This document shows, one piece after another, positions 35,083 through 46,914 of a DNA stretch of 64,000 nucleotides. A program made the translations under genes and the position numbers. Each line of letters starts with the position of its first letter. The stretch's first letter is position 1. Source of the stretch: Nicotiana tabacum (lineage: Eukaryota > Streptophyta > Magnoliopsida > Solanales > Solanaceae); the NCBI RefSeq assembly GCF_000715075.1, contig NC_134097.1:127284997-127348996 (forward strand). Reading direction: 5' to 3'. The notes under the pieces were generated by a model, which saw only the letters and a program-made list of their open reading frames with translations, was not told the origin of the DNA and made no database searches.

Positions 35083-37725
35083 TGTCACGATCCAATTCCA
35101 TTATAGGTCATGATGACGCCCAACACCCTTGTCGGGCAAGCCAACGTGGAAGTATTAATAGGTTCTCATTTCACTTTACTAAAACAAGTACAGAAATTTC
35201 AAAATTTGAAGTTAATAGCATGTGATAATTAGTAACGTACAAAAATAGTTATACAATCCCCAAAAGAATAGTCTACCAATATGTGTGCCAAGACCTGGTG
35301 TCACAAGTTTATGGGCAACTAGTAGTATATACAAAAGAATAAATCTATCCTACTATCTGAAATAGAATAGACTGCCAAATTAAAGAGAGACTCCATCATG
35401 CTGCTGAACGACACAGGAAGGGAGCAGCTCACCGTAGAAGTCTCAGACACTGATCAAGAATGCGCACCAGACTGGTAACCAGATGTACCTGCCTCAGATC
35501 CTACAATTAAGTACAGAAGTGTAGTATGAGTACATAAACAATATGTACCCAGTAAGTATCCTGTCTATCTCAAAGAAGTAGAGACGAGAGGTTGACTTGA
35601 CACTTACTAGGGTTAAATAATATGAGAAATGAATTATACTGAGCATGGATAGTACAAATATTTTAATAGTTTATAGCAAGAAATAACAGATCATTTCCTA
35701 GATAACATCACAATTGGCCACTTACATTTTAGGGCATATAACAAAGCTCAATCCACAGAAAAATACTGAGTAAAAGCATGCGAAGTAGTGCCGAGGTCGT
35801 ACGACCTGATCCAACATAAAAGTAAACTGTGCACTGCCGAGGGTCGAACGGCGCAAACAATAGATGCATCTATTACCCCGCTCACGAATCAAACATGCGA
35901 CGTGGTCAAATGTAATTAAACACAACAACAAGCAGACAAGAATATATATCTGGGGAGCAATTACTCACACAAATATCAACTTCTCCTTAAAAGGCCAAGA
36001 AAGATAATGTTCCTCGTCCTAGTCTCATTTACCATAATCAGCATGACTTAAAGTTACAAGAATATCACATAAAGCATACTTTTGGTCCTAGGCTACCCGG
36101 ACTTAGCATAATAGTAGCTACGCACGGACTCTCATCACCTAGTGCATACGTAGCCCCTGCATTTAATGGAAAATTATTTGATTATATCACCTATGGGGAC
36201 AATTCCCTCTTACAAAGTTAGATAGGAGACTCACCTCGCTCCAAAGCGTAATTCTAATACCAAGAACGAGCTCAAACATTCAATTTGGAGCCGAACGATC
36301 CAAAACTAGATAAACGAGGTAGGAACTAGTCAATACAAGCTCACAAGATCGCATTCTAACTATTTAAGCAATTTCCCAACCTTAAACACAAGTTTCCTAA
36401 AATCCGACCCCGGGCTCACGTGCCCGGATTCCGAAATTTTTCAAAGAAAGTCGTTCATTATAGCCTAAGGATCAATAATATATGATTTCTACTTCATCCC
36501 ATAACAAATTTCGTGGTTAAATCTAACTTTTATCAAACCTAGGTTTTCACTCAAACCCCATGATTTTCACTAATTATAGAGTGTTAATCCACCCAAAACC
36601 CAAGTATTAAACTCACATTAAGTAGGAATAACTTACCTCATAATACTAGGTTGAAATCCTCTCTTTGAAAGCTCCCAAATCGCCCAAGTGTAGAAGTGAA
36701 ATGAAATAAATGGCCTAAGTCCCATTTTTAAAAGCTGTGACCAGGCCTCTGATGTCGCATTTGCGAAATCAGGCTCGCAAATGCAAAGTCGCAATTGCGA
36801 CGAAAGGTTCGCAAATGAGAACTGGGCCTCCCTCTGCCTTGATCGAAATTGCGATAGAGGGGTCACAAATGCGGACCCTGTTGGGCTCGCAAATGCAAAG
36901 AATATGTCACAAATGTGACCACTGCCCCCAACCGGCTTCATCGCAAATGCGATGTTCACCTCGCAATTGCGAGTTTTCAATTGTGATCAATATCTCACAA
37001 TTGCGAGTTCTGTATCAACAGCAAAAACACCAGAAATCTAGTGTGCTTTTCTACTCCCAACTTATGCTTGAAATTCTCCCGAGCCCTCGAGGCTCCACTC
37101 CAAACACTCACACAAATCCAACAACATTGTACAAACTTGCTCGAGCGATCAAATCGCTGAAATAACACCTAAAATCATGGATTCAACACCAAAACACATG
37201 AAATCCTTAAGAACATTCAAATTCCTATCTTTACAACCGGACGTTCGAATCACGTCAAATCAGTCCCGTTTCTCACCAAATTTAACAGACAAGACTAAAA
37301 TATTATATTGGACCTGTACCGGGCTCCGAAAGCAACATACGGGCCCGATACCCACATGATCAAGCATTATTCATTTTCATTAAATCCTTAGAATTTCAGT
37401 TTAACAATTTCTAACAAAAATTCACTACTCGGGCTAGGGACCTCGGAATTTGATTCCGGGCATATGCCCAGGTCTCATATTTTCCTACGGACCCTCCGGG
37501 ACCGTCAAAATACAAATCCAAGTCCATTTGCTAAAGTGTTGACCAAAGCCAAACTTAGCCTTTTAAGAAAATCTTAAGGAATCAAATGAGCCTATTTCAA
37601 CCCAAACTCTTCCAAATCCCGAACCAACCATCCCCGCAGGTCGTAAATTAGTTAAAGCAAGCGCGGTAAGTTTCACTTAGGGGGACGGGGTTCTAAAAAG
37701 CAAAACGACTAGTCGCGTCGTTACA
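35083..37725 (-). repeat. 5' LTR of element B
   Basis: Complete LTR of 2643 bp with TG/CA ends. The palindrome island (TCGCAAATGCGA and CGCAATTGCG types) is at about 36750-37010. Donor-like motifs on the minus strand are at 36631-36640 and 36231-36240, and a conserved hairpin is at 36113-36156. Near-identical to the 3' LTR apart from small indels and the solo LTR there. Confidence 0.93.
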
Positions 37726-37730
37726 ATACC

Positions 37731-38105
37731 ACTAATGATTCTATAAACATAAAGATATAAATCTTTTACTCTTTGAAAATAAAATTTATAATGGATAAAA
37801 TTATAATTAAGATTAAATATTTGAAACAAGAGATGAACTAATATTAAGATCTGAATAAACATAGAATAAATTATTTTTTATGTTAAAACCTAATAATTAA
37901 ATCTTTTAATTAATTATTTAGCAAGAGAATCCAATTCAATTATTTTTTAAATTCATCATATGAGTAAAATTCTTATTCAAGCTTAAAAAAATCTCAGAAT
38001 ACATAATTTATTCCATAAAAAGAGCATTAGAACACAAAGTAAAAAGGTTAGTATATTATTAAGAATCAAAATGCTATTCAAGTGTCTAAGTAAGCATAAT
38101 CAAGG
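37731..38105 (+). other. AT-rich flank upstream of the helicase relic
   Basis: No coding frame is supported here. With element B removed it joins the Helitron-like sequence ending at 21533, so it may be part of the same older Helitron as the helicase that follows. Confidence 0.4.
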
Positions 38106-38586
38106 CTAAATCCTAAACAAGAAAAAGCTTTCAAGACTATATGATAAAGAGTCGACTCTGGTATAATGAGATTATTCTTTGTAGATGCCTCTAGCGGAAT
38201 CGAAATAATATTTTTACGTCATGCATTACTTGTAAATATCATATTAAGAGACATGGCCCTGTTAACAATAATAGCAAGTGGCGTACCAACAACGATTTGA
38301 TTGTGAGGCCACCCACTTTAGATTTGATATACCTCTTCAAGCAAGTTAAATAACTATCACAAATATATCGAAGCACAACAATGATGCTAAATTTATGACG
38401 AAAGCAAAATTGATAATATAGGATGAAGCACTTATGGCTAAGTGTCAAACAATCGAAATATTTGCCTGAAGTTCTAGAGATGTATTGGATATTAATGAAC
38501 CGTTTGGTGAAAAATTAATGGTTTGGGAGGTGACTGTCAAGTACTACTAGTAGTTCCAAAATCGACAAAAGCAAAGACTGTCAAGT
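38106..38586 (+). pseudogene. Decayed Helitron helicase (Pif1-like), first half
   Basis: Read through stops and at least two frameshifts, this matches the order of Helitron helicases: LNPKQEKAFKTI, then RLFFVDASSG where the family has the Walker A loop (here the GKT is lost), ALLTIIASGVPTTI, THFRFDIPLQAS, KAKLII*DEALMAK (Walker B DEA with the preceding Trp now TAG), then DINEPFGEKLMV and, after a one-base shift, GGDCQVLLVVPKSTKAK in place of GGDFRQVLPVVP. The frame then runs into LTR sequence of element C at 38587. Pif1-type helicases unwind DNA during rolling-circle transposition of autonomous Helitrons. Not functional. Confidence 0.72.
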
Positions 38587-40298
38587 CCTCTCGTGAAGAC
38601 AAGGCCAGCCGACACAACACCCAATTCATTTTAAACAATTAAAATAACACAATTTAAGTCATTAACATGCGAATAATCCCAAAATAAAACTGAACTAGTA
38701 CAATTTACGGAACAAACACAACCCGACATCGGGGTATCACCAGTCATGAGCATCTAAACATGTGTCTAAGAGTTTGAAAGAGTTTATATAGTCTATTGCA
38801 GAATTAGAAACATAAAGGAAGATAGGAGGGAGAAACACTGGGATGTGAACGTCGAACAACTACCTAGTGGACTCCAAATGGCCTGTTGGGAGCAATCAAC
38901 CCTCACTGGCGGGACCTGAAGCTCCTGAATCTGCACACAGGGTGTAGGGAGTAAAGTGAGTACTCCAACTCAGTGAGTAATAACAATAAATGAAGACTGG
39001 GCGATAAGAAATTATGTAAAACACAACAACATGCTATATAAAGGCAGAGTAAAACTAGAAAAATGCAGTAAAATAGTGAAACCTTGTAAAAACACCTTAG
39101 TTCAATATAAGCTTCTTTAAAACACCTTTTTAACAGTTAAACAAGTAAATGAGAAGCGGCGAGAAAAGATAAACACATAAAAACAGCCCCTCGGCCACAA
39201 TAACATGGAACAACACCAGCCCCTCGGGCTATATCTCATATCACAATGGGTACTCGCGCTCACTGGGGGTGTACAGACTCCGAGAGGGGCCCCTTACGGC
39301 CCAAGCGCAATATCAAGCCATCTCGTGGCATAATCAATAGGCTCTCAGCCTCACATCAAACCACCTTGTGGCGTATAACTCAGGCCCTCGGCCTCATAAT
39401 CATAATCAGTACAACACTGCTACGGTGTGCAGCCCAATCCCATAATAATCCCCACGACACAGACCCTCGGCCTTACTCAGTTAGAAATCTCTAAAAGCCA
39501 CTCGGGCACAGTAAAATATGATGCTCAACCCAAAATATCATTTAAAGTGGTAAAACAGAGTAAACATGGCTGAGTTATGAAAACAGTATAATATAGCATG
39601 ACTAAGTACAAATATAATATCAAAACAGTGAGAAAATAGCAGTAAAAATCCCATAAGGGAACAAATAGTTGGCGGGAGGCCCAAATATGGCATTCGGCCC
39701 AAAACATGGTGATAGCAAACAATTTTCAATCAAATAGGCAGTAAAACAGTCATACGGGATGGACTAAGTCACAATTCCCAACGGTGCACGGCCCCATGCT
39801 CGTCATCTAGCATGTGCGTCACCTCAATATAGCACAACGATGTGTAATCCGGGGTTTCATACCCTCAGGACAACATTTACAATCATTACTCACCTCTATC
39901 CGGTCTGAACTCTAGCCCGTGATGCCCTTGCCTCTCGAATCGGCCTCCGGATGCTCCAAATCTAACCAAAATCAGTGCAAAACCATCCAAATATGCTAAG
40001 GGAACAAATCCCACTCGAAAGAAATCAAATTACACCACAAATCCCGAAATTTGCCAAATCCGACCCCCGAGCCCATGTCTCAAATTTCGATAAAAATTAC
40101 ATCAATAGACTCCTTATCACTCCCCGAGTTCATTCATATCAAAATTACCAAAATCCAACCACAAATGATCCCTCAAATCCCTAATTCTAGGTCTCCAATT
40201 ACAAGCCCTAGTTTTTCAATATTTAGGCTTAAATTCAACAATTTCCATGATTAATTAGGTAGAAATCACATTAGAATCGAGTATTAAGTCCATAAATC
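38587..40298 (-). repeat. 3' LTR fragment of element C
   Basis: It aligns to about 41310-43040 of the 5' LTR. A 249-bp stretch (39246-39494) is identical to 41994-42242 at the protein level, so the two LTRs are little diverged and the element is young. It differs by a short deletion of one CAGCCCCTCGGGC repeat near 39190. Confidence 0.9.
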
Positions 40299-40316
40299 CA
40301 TATTTGTAGGAACCAA

Positions 40317-41069
40317 CCTACACAACTCCTCTCTGCGAGACTGCGGCACGTACTTCTCCAAAAAAAGAACGGAGAACTGCTGCCAGGTAAGGGGTGCTGC
40401 ACCAACAGGCCTACGCCTCTCATAAGCCTCCCACCAAGTGAAGGCAGCTCCAGAAAACTGAAAAGTAGTGAAAGCGACCCCACTGGTCTCCAGAATACCC
40501 GTTGTACGAAGAATCCTCTGACACTTATCCAAGAAACCCTGGGCATCCTCGCCCTCTACACCACTGAAAGGAGGAGGCTGAAGTCTACCAAACCTCTCCA
40601 ACCTGCGCTGCTCGTCCTCTAGCATGGCAAGAGCTATATAGTCCTGAACAGCTGCAACTGGCTGGGCTGGATGTGCCCCCGGTGTTTGAAGTCCCTACAC
40701 GACCTACTCAGGTGTGCGAGCGGCGGGAGTCTGAGTGCCTCCCCTGGCCTGAGAAGTAGCTGCGGCTATAGTAACCGAGACCGCCTGAGCTAGGCTAGTG
40801 CATACTAATAGAATCTGAGGCAAGACCTCCTAAAGACCCGAAATCAGAATGGGCACAGATGGTGCCTGAGCTGGTGCTGCTGGAGCATCCATAACTGGGA
40901 CCTGATCTTGAATTGGGGCGGCTGGTGGATCTGCAGGTGCTGCCTTAGCAGCTGTGCGGGCCACACCCCTTCCCCTACCGCGACCACGATCGCGTCCTTG
41001 GCCTTTAGTGGCCACAGCTGGTGGTACTGGTAGTCGTCCATCCTGGCCGGTAGCGCGTGTCCTCATCAT
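40317..41069 (-). pseudogene. gag fragment of element C
   Basis: Starts MMRTRATGQDGRLPVPP, with a GRGRGRGVARTA basic stretch. There is a TAG near 40830 after PILISGL, where A reads on through HEALAQ. From 40625 the frame is open again with LERFGRLQPPPFSG, FTWWEAYERRRPVG and FLEKYVPQSRREELCR, at which point gag is cut and joined to filler (40299-40316). The zinc knuckle and protease are absent. Confidence 0.88.
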
Positions 41070-41255
41070 CTGTGAGAGAATAGAATAATAGAAGTTTAGT
41101 ACTCGGATCAACAGATTCACACGACAAGAATTTCAAAAATATGAAGTTTTTCCAAAAGGTTTTGCAGCCTCTCGAGGATAAATACAGACGTCTCTGTACT
41201 TATCCGTGAGACTCTACTAAACCTGCTCATGACTCGTGAGACCTATGTAACCTAC

Positions 41256-41267
41256 GCTCTGATACCA
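41256..41267 (-). other. Primer-binding site of element C
   Basis: TGGTATCAGAGC on the minus strand, the exact initiator tRNA-Met complement, three bases inside the LTR. Confidence 0.9.
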
Positions 41268-41270
41268 ACT

Positions 41271-44221
41271 TGTCACGATCCTAAACCCAGTCCCGGTCGT
41301 GATAGCGCCTCTCGTGACAACAAGGCCAGCCGACACAATACCTAATTCATTTTAAACAATTAAAATAACACAATTTAAGTCATTACTATGCGAATGTTCC
41401 CAAAATAAAAGTGAACTAATACAATTTGCGGAACAAACATAGCCCGACATCGGGGTGTCACTAGTCATGAGCATCTAAACATGTGTCTAAGAGTTTGAAA
41501 GAGTTTATACAGTCTATTGCAGAACTAGAAACAGAAAATAAGATAGGAGGGAGAAACACTGGGCTGCCAACACCGAGTAGCTACCTAGTGGACTCCGAAT
41601 AGCCTGCTGGGAGCAATCAACCCTCACTGCCAGGACCTGAAGCTCCTGAATCTGCACACAAGGTGGAGGGAGTAAAGTGAGTGCTCCAACTCAGTGAGTA
41701 ATAACAATAAATAAAGACTGAGTGATAAAAAATCACGTTAAATACAACAACATGCTATAGAAAGGTAGAGTAAAACCAGCAAAATGCAGTAAAACAGTGA
41801 AACCTTGTAAAAACACCTTAGTTCAGTATAAGATTCTTTAAAATACCTTTTTAACAATTAAACAAGTAAATGAGAAGCAGCGAGAAAAGATAAACACAAA
41901 AAATCAGCCCCTCGGGCACAATATAAACAGAATCAGCCCCTCGGGCAATAACATGGAACAACACCAGCCCCTCGGGCTATATCTCATATCACAATGGGTA
42001 CTCGCGCTCACTGGGGGTGTACAGACTCCGAGAGGGGCCCCTTACGGCCCAAGCGCAATATCAAGCCATCTCGTGGCATAATCAATAGGCTCTCAGCCTC
42101 ACATCAAACCACCTTGTGGCGTATAACTCAGGCCCTCGGCCTCATAATCATAATCAGTACAACACTGCTACGGTGTGCAGCCCAATCCCATAATAATCCC
42201 CACGACACAGACCCTCGGCCTTACTCAGTTAGAAATCTCTAAAAGCCACTCGGGCACAGTAAAATATGATGCTCAACCCAAAATATCATTTAAAGTGGTA
42301 AAACAGAGTAAACATGGCTGAGTTATGAAAACAGTATAATATAGCATGACTAAGTACAAATATAATATCAAAACAGTGAGAAAATAGCAGTAAAAATCCC
42401 ATAAGGGAACAAATAGTTGGCGGGAGGCCCAAATATGGCATTCGGCCCAAAACATGGTGATAGCAAACAATTTTCAATCAAATAGGCAGTAAAACAGTCA
42501 TACGAGATGGACTAAGTCACAATTCCCAACGGTGCACGGCCCCATGCTCGTCATCTAGCATGTGCGTCACCTCAATATAGCACAACGATGTGTAATCCGG
42601 GGTTTCATACCCCCAGGACAACATTTACAATCATTACTCACCTCTATCCGGTCTGAACTCTAGCCCATGATGCCCTTGCCTCTCGAATCGGCCTCCGGAT
42701 GCTCCAAATCTAACCAAAATCAGTGCAAAACCATCCAAATATGCTAAGGGAACAAAGCCCACTCGAAAGAAATCAAATTATAACACAAATCCTGAAATTT
42801 GCCAAATCTGACCCCCGAGCCCACGTCTCGGATTCCGATAAAAATTACAACAATAGACTCCTTATCACTCCCCGAGTTCATTCATATCAAAATCAATAAA
42901 ATCCAACCATAAATGATCCCTCAAATCCCTAATTCTAGGTCTCCAATTAAAGCCCTAGTTCTTCAATATTTAGGCTTAAATTCAACAATTTCCATGATTA
43001 ATTAAGGTAGAAATCACATTAGGATCGAGTAGTAAGTCCATAAATCTTACCTCCAAGTGTTCCCCCTTGATTCCCTCTTCAATCCTCTTCAAAAAGCTTC
43101 AAAATCGCCCAAAAATGGAGGAACTTAGACCCAAAATCGCGGAAATGGGTCTTATAAACATTCTGCCCAACACTTAAAAATCCTTCATCGTGAACGCGGT
43201 CAATGCCTCGCGTTCGTGAAGCACAATTTGAGTTGATCAATTTTTCATTCATCGCGATCGCGACTCCCAGTACGCGAACATGAAAGCTTAGCCTCCTTAC
43301 TCACCACGAACGCAACACTCCATCCGCGAATGTGAAGAACAAACCAACCTGGACCCAGCTGCTCACTTTACTTCTACGCGAACACGGCATGAACCCCGCG
43401 AACACGATGACCACGAGCCTCAACCCTTCGCGATCGCGGGACCTCCTTCGTGAACGAGAAGTCCAATTTCACAGCCTCCCATCCTAACCCTCTATGAACG
43501 CGAGGGTCCACTCACGAACGCGAAGAACAACTGGTCTGCAACACATACAACAGTTTTCTGCAACTTTCCACAACATGAAATAGTCCGTTTAACCACCCGA
43601 GGCCCCTGGGACCTCAACTAAACATTCCAAAATATCCCATAACATCATTCAAACTTGTTCCAACCTTCGGAACGCTCAAGACAACGTCAAAACACCAAAT
43701 TTGCATCGGATTCAAGCCTAAGAATTCCAAAATCTTCTAAATTTCGCTTTCGATCAAAAAGTCTACCAAACCATGTCCGAATGACCTGAAATTTTGCACA
43801 CACATCCCAAATGACACAATGGACCTATTGCAACTTTCGGAATTCCATTCCTACCCCTATATCAAAATCTCACCTATTAACCGGAAAATGCCAAAATTCC
43901 AATTTCGCTAATTCAAGCCTAAATCTACTCCGGACCTCCAAAACACATTCCGATCATGCTCCTAAGTCCCAAATCACCTCCCGAAGTTATCCGAACAATC
44001 AGAACTCACATACATTCCCTTTGACACATAAGTCAATATTCGGTTGACTTTTCCAACTTAAGCTTCCTCAAAAGAGACTAAGTGTCTCAAACCTTACCAA
44101 AATCTCTCCGAACCCGGGCCAACCAACCCGGTAACACAAAATATAGTTGAACAAGGTGATAAGAAGCAGAAATAGGGGAAACAGAGCGGTAACTCACGAA
44201 ATGACCGGCCGGGTCGTTACA
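41271..44221 (-). repeat. 5' LTR of element C
   Basis: Complete at 2951 bp with TG/CA ends; on the minus strand it starts TGTAACGACCCGGCCGGTCA. It holds CAGCCCCTCGGGC repeats (about 41905-41970), a CGCGTTCGTGAAG-type palindrome island (43190-43535) and donor-like sites at 42635-42644 and 43046-43054. It is the best reference for the truncated LTR of A. Confidence 0.92.
43190..43535. repeat. TTCGCGAACGCGAA-type palindrome island in LTR C
   Basis: About a dozen degenerate copies of CGCGAACGCGA, CGCGATCGCG and CGTGAACGCG in 345 bp, 690-1030 bp from the LTR start in element orientation. Element D carries the same motif at the same place. Confidence 0.8.
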
Positions 44222-44410
44222 CCAAAGTTATACTTCTGGCCTCAAACGAAAAATATTCAACTGACAAGAAGTATAAAGCAATAATAGATCTAGTATTCGG
44301 TGTCTTCTTCCTTCGTGTTGGAAACGAAGAGGAGCATCCAATAAAAGATAATTTGGTTCTTCCTGAGCACTTGGTTATCAATCCCAATGGTAATAGTAGT
44401 GCATTTAATA
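44222..44410 (+). pseudogene. Decayed Helitron helicase, second half
   Basis: An open frame of about 62 codons without stops runs from the LTR edge to the LINE tail. It reads KVILLASNEKYSTDKK, then GVFFLRVGNEEEHPIKDN and LVLPEHLVINPNG. In Helitron helicases the segment after the LPVVP motif has an L-T-NM-A stretch followed by FLLRVGNG-E and a LP-x-M/V-I motif, and this matches that order. I therefore read it as the continuation of 38106-38586, separated by insertion of element C. It is cut on the right by the 3' tail of the RTE LINE. Confidence 0.65.
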
Positions 44411-46237
44411 CAACAACAACAACTACCCAGTAAAATCCCACAAAGTGGGGTTTGGGGAGGGTAATGTATACGCAGACCTTACTCCTACCCCGATAGGGTA
44501 GAGAGGCTGTTTCCGATAGACCCTCGGCTTAGAAAGACGAAATAAAAACAAGAAAAGACAATTTATTAGTAACTCCAGTAGAAATCGTAATAGTAACAGA
44601 AGCATAACAACCAAAAGATAAATGACATGCAATAATAGTAACTAACATCCAAGGTCTAGGGCTAAGATAAATAGCAAGGATAGTGTGAACTCAATATAAA
44701 CTGCAAGCCATCTAAGATCAACCCTAATCCAACCCCGCCTCACCCCCGATATGAATTAAGGAAAGCTCTACTATCCCCTAACCTACAACCCTAATGCTTG
44801 ACCTCCAGACCTTCCTATCAAGGATCATGTCCTCGGAAATCTACAGTCGTACCATGTCCTGCCTAATCACCTCTCCCCAATACTTCTTAGGCCTCCCTCT
44901 ACCTCTTCTTGTACCCACCACGGCCAATCGCTCACACCTCCTCACCGGATCATCAAGTCTTCTCCTCCATACGTACCTGAACCATCTAGGCCTCGCTTCC
45001 TGCATCTTGTCATCCACAGGTGCCACACCCACCTTTTTTCGAATATCTTCATTCCTAATTTTGTCTATCCTAGTGTGACTGCACATCCACCTCAGCATCC
45101 TCATCTCTGCTACCTTCATCCTCTAGATATGGGAGTTCTTAACCGGCCAACACTCTACCCCATACAACATGGCCGGTCTAACCACAACTTTATAAAACTT
45201 ACCTTTGAGTATTGGTTGCACTTTCTTGTCACACAAGACTCCAGATGCAAGCCTCCATTTCATCCAGCCCGCTGCTATACGGTGAGTGACGTCCTCATCG
45301 ATCTCTCCGTCCCCTTGAATCATCGACCCAAGGCACCTCCCTAGGGACCTTGTCATATGCTTTCTCCAAGTCAATAAACACCATGTGCAGATCTTTCTTC
45401 TTATTCCTGTACTGTTCCACCACCCTCCTAATAAGGTAGATAGCTTTCGTAGTGGAGCGACCCGGCATGAACCCAAACTGGTTATCGGATATAGACGTCG
45501 TTTTACTCACCCTCGCCTCTACCACCCTCTCCCAGACTTGCATGGTATGGCTAAGTAACTTGATACCCCTATAATTGTTACAACACTAGATATCACCTTT
45601 GTTCTTGAACAACGGTACCACTATACTCGACCTCCACTCCTCTAGCATCCTCTATGTCCTTAAAATAACATTGAACAACCCAGTCAACCACTCCAATCTT
45701 GCTCTACCCACACACTTCCAAAACTCAACCGGAATTTCGTCTGGCCCGGTCGCTCTACCCCTACTCATCTTACACAAAGCCCTCACGACCTCCTCCACCT
45801 TAATGTGCCTGCAATACCTAAAATCTCGAAGACTCTCTGAATGCCACAAATCCCCCAGCGCTATATCCCGATCCCCTTCCTCCTTTAGAATACCATAAAA
45901 GTACGTCTGCCATCTCTTCTTAATCTACGACTCTCCCATTAATACTCTACCATCCTCTTCTTTGATTCACCTTACTTGGTCCAGATCTCGGGCCTTCCTC
46001 TCCCTCACTTTAGCCAGCCGAAACAACTTCCTGTCCCCGCCTTTCTCCCCCAATTCCTCGTATAGACGACAAAACATTGCCTTCTTAGCCTCCGTGACCG
46101 CCAACTTTGCCTCTTTCCTCACCACCTTGTACCTCTCTCTATTCGCTCTCCTCTCCTCCTCGCTTGTGCTCCCTGTCAACTTCACGTACGCTACCTTCAT
46201 CGCCTCCACTTTACCTTGGACTTTGTCATTCCACCAC
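44411..46237 (-). mobile_element. RTE-type LINE, 3' part with deleted RT core
   Basis: The 3' end is a short TTG repeat (CAACAACAACAAC at 44411-44423 on the plus strand) preceded by the ACCCAGTAAAATCCC...GTGGGGTTTGGGGAGGG segment common to Solanaceae RTE LINEs and TS-type SINEs. Upstream are relics of the single [19 protein letters not shown] (46237-46160), GRATGPDEIPVEFWK (45770-45730), [15 protein letters not shown] and [15 protein letters not shown] (45480-45340), then directly [15 protein letters not shown] (45330-45285) and the C-terminal [16 protein letters not shown] (44890-44850). The segment that should hold the YADD active site is missing. The 5' part continues at 63364. Confidence 0.88.
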
Positions 46238-46914
46238 TATGATGACCCGGCCAGTTTTCTCATGAGTTACCGCTCTATTTTCCCTATTTCTGCTTCTTTA
46301 TGCTACGTTATCCGTGTTTTATGGTACTGGGTTGGTCGGATCGAGTTCAGAATGATTTTGGTAAGGTTTGAGACACTTAGTCTCTTTTAAGGAAGTTTGA
46401 GTTGGAAAAGTCAACAGGATATTGATTTATGTGTTAGAGGGCTCGAATGTGAGTTTCGATGGTTCGATTAGCTTCGGGAGGTGATTTGTGACTTAGGAGC
46501 GTGATCAAAATGAATTTTGGAGGTTCGTAGTACATTTAAGCTTGAATTGGCGAAGTTGAGATTTCGGCGATTTCCGGTTGATATGCGAGATTTTGATATA
46601 GGGGTCGGAATGGAATTTTGAGAGTTGTAGTAGTTTCGTTGTGTCATTTTGGATGTGTGTGTAAAATTTCAGGGTTTTTTATCAAAAGCGTATTTCGGAA
46701 GATTTTAGAAATTTAGGCTTGAATCTGATGTGTTTAGGGTGATTTGATGTTGTTTGAGGTGTTTTGATGATTGGAACAAGTTTGAATAAGGTTTTAGGAT
46801 GTGTTGGTGCCTTTGGTTGAGGTCCTGGGGGCCTCAGGTGAGTTTCGGGTGGTCTATTGGATCATTTTTGGAGTTAGGAAATTGCAGAAAACCTGTTCAA
46901 CTGTTGCAGAGATT

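Larger units (their letters stand above)
21539..37725 (-). mobile_element. Complete but inactive Ty3/gypsy chromovirus B (Tekay/Del-like)
   Basis: Minus-strand order is 5' LTR (37725-35083), PBS, gag, protease, RT, RNase H, integrase, chromodomain, PPT, 3' LTR (29844-21539). It is flanked by a perfect 5-bp duplication atacc (21534-21538 and 37726-37730). The LTRs are about 2.64 kb each once the solo LTR inside the 3' copy is removed. Integrase after RT defines Ty3/gypsy, and the C-terminal chromodomain defines a chromovirus; the long LTR points to Tekay/Del. Every domain has stops or frameshifts, so it is dead, although its structure is the most complete in the window. Confidence 0.95.
38587..44221 (-). 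mobile_element. Internally deleted chromovirus C (gag plus 1.7 LTRs)
   Basis: On the minus strand: complete 5' LTR (44221-41271), PBS, gag up to RREELCR, then an 18-bp filler and a piece of the 3' LTR (40298-38587). Everything from mid-gag through pol, the PPT and the first 1.2 kb of the 3' LTR is gone, and so are about 37 bp at the other end of that LTR. The element sits inside the Helitron helicase relic. No target duplication can be read because the left LTR end is lost. Confidence 0.88.

Noticed and set aside
39246..39494. A repeated 82-codon protein also found at 41994-42242
   Set aside because: Both copies lie inside the two LTRs of element C, so the identity reflects LTR duplication, not a conserved gene.
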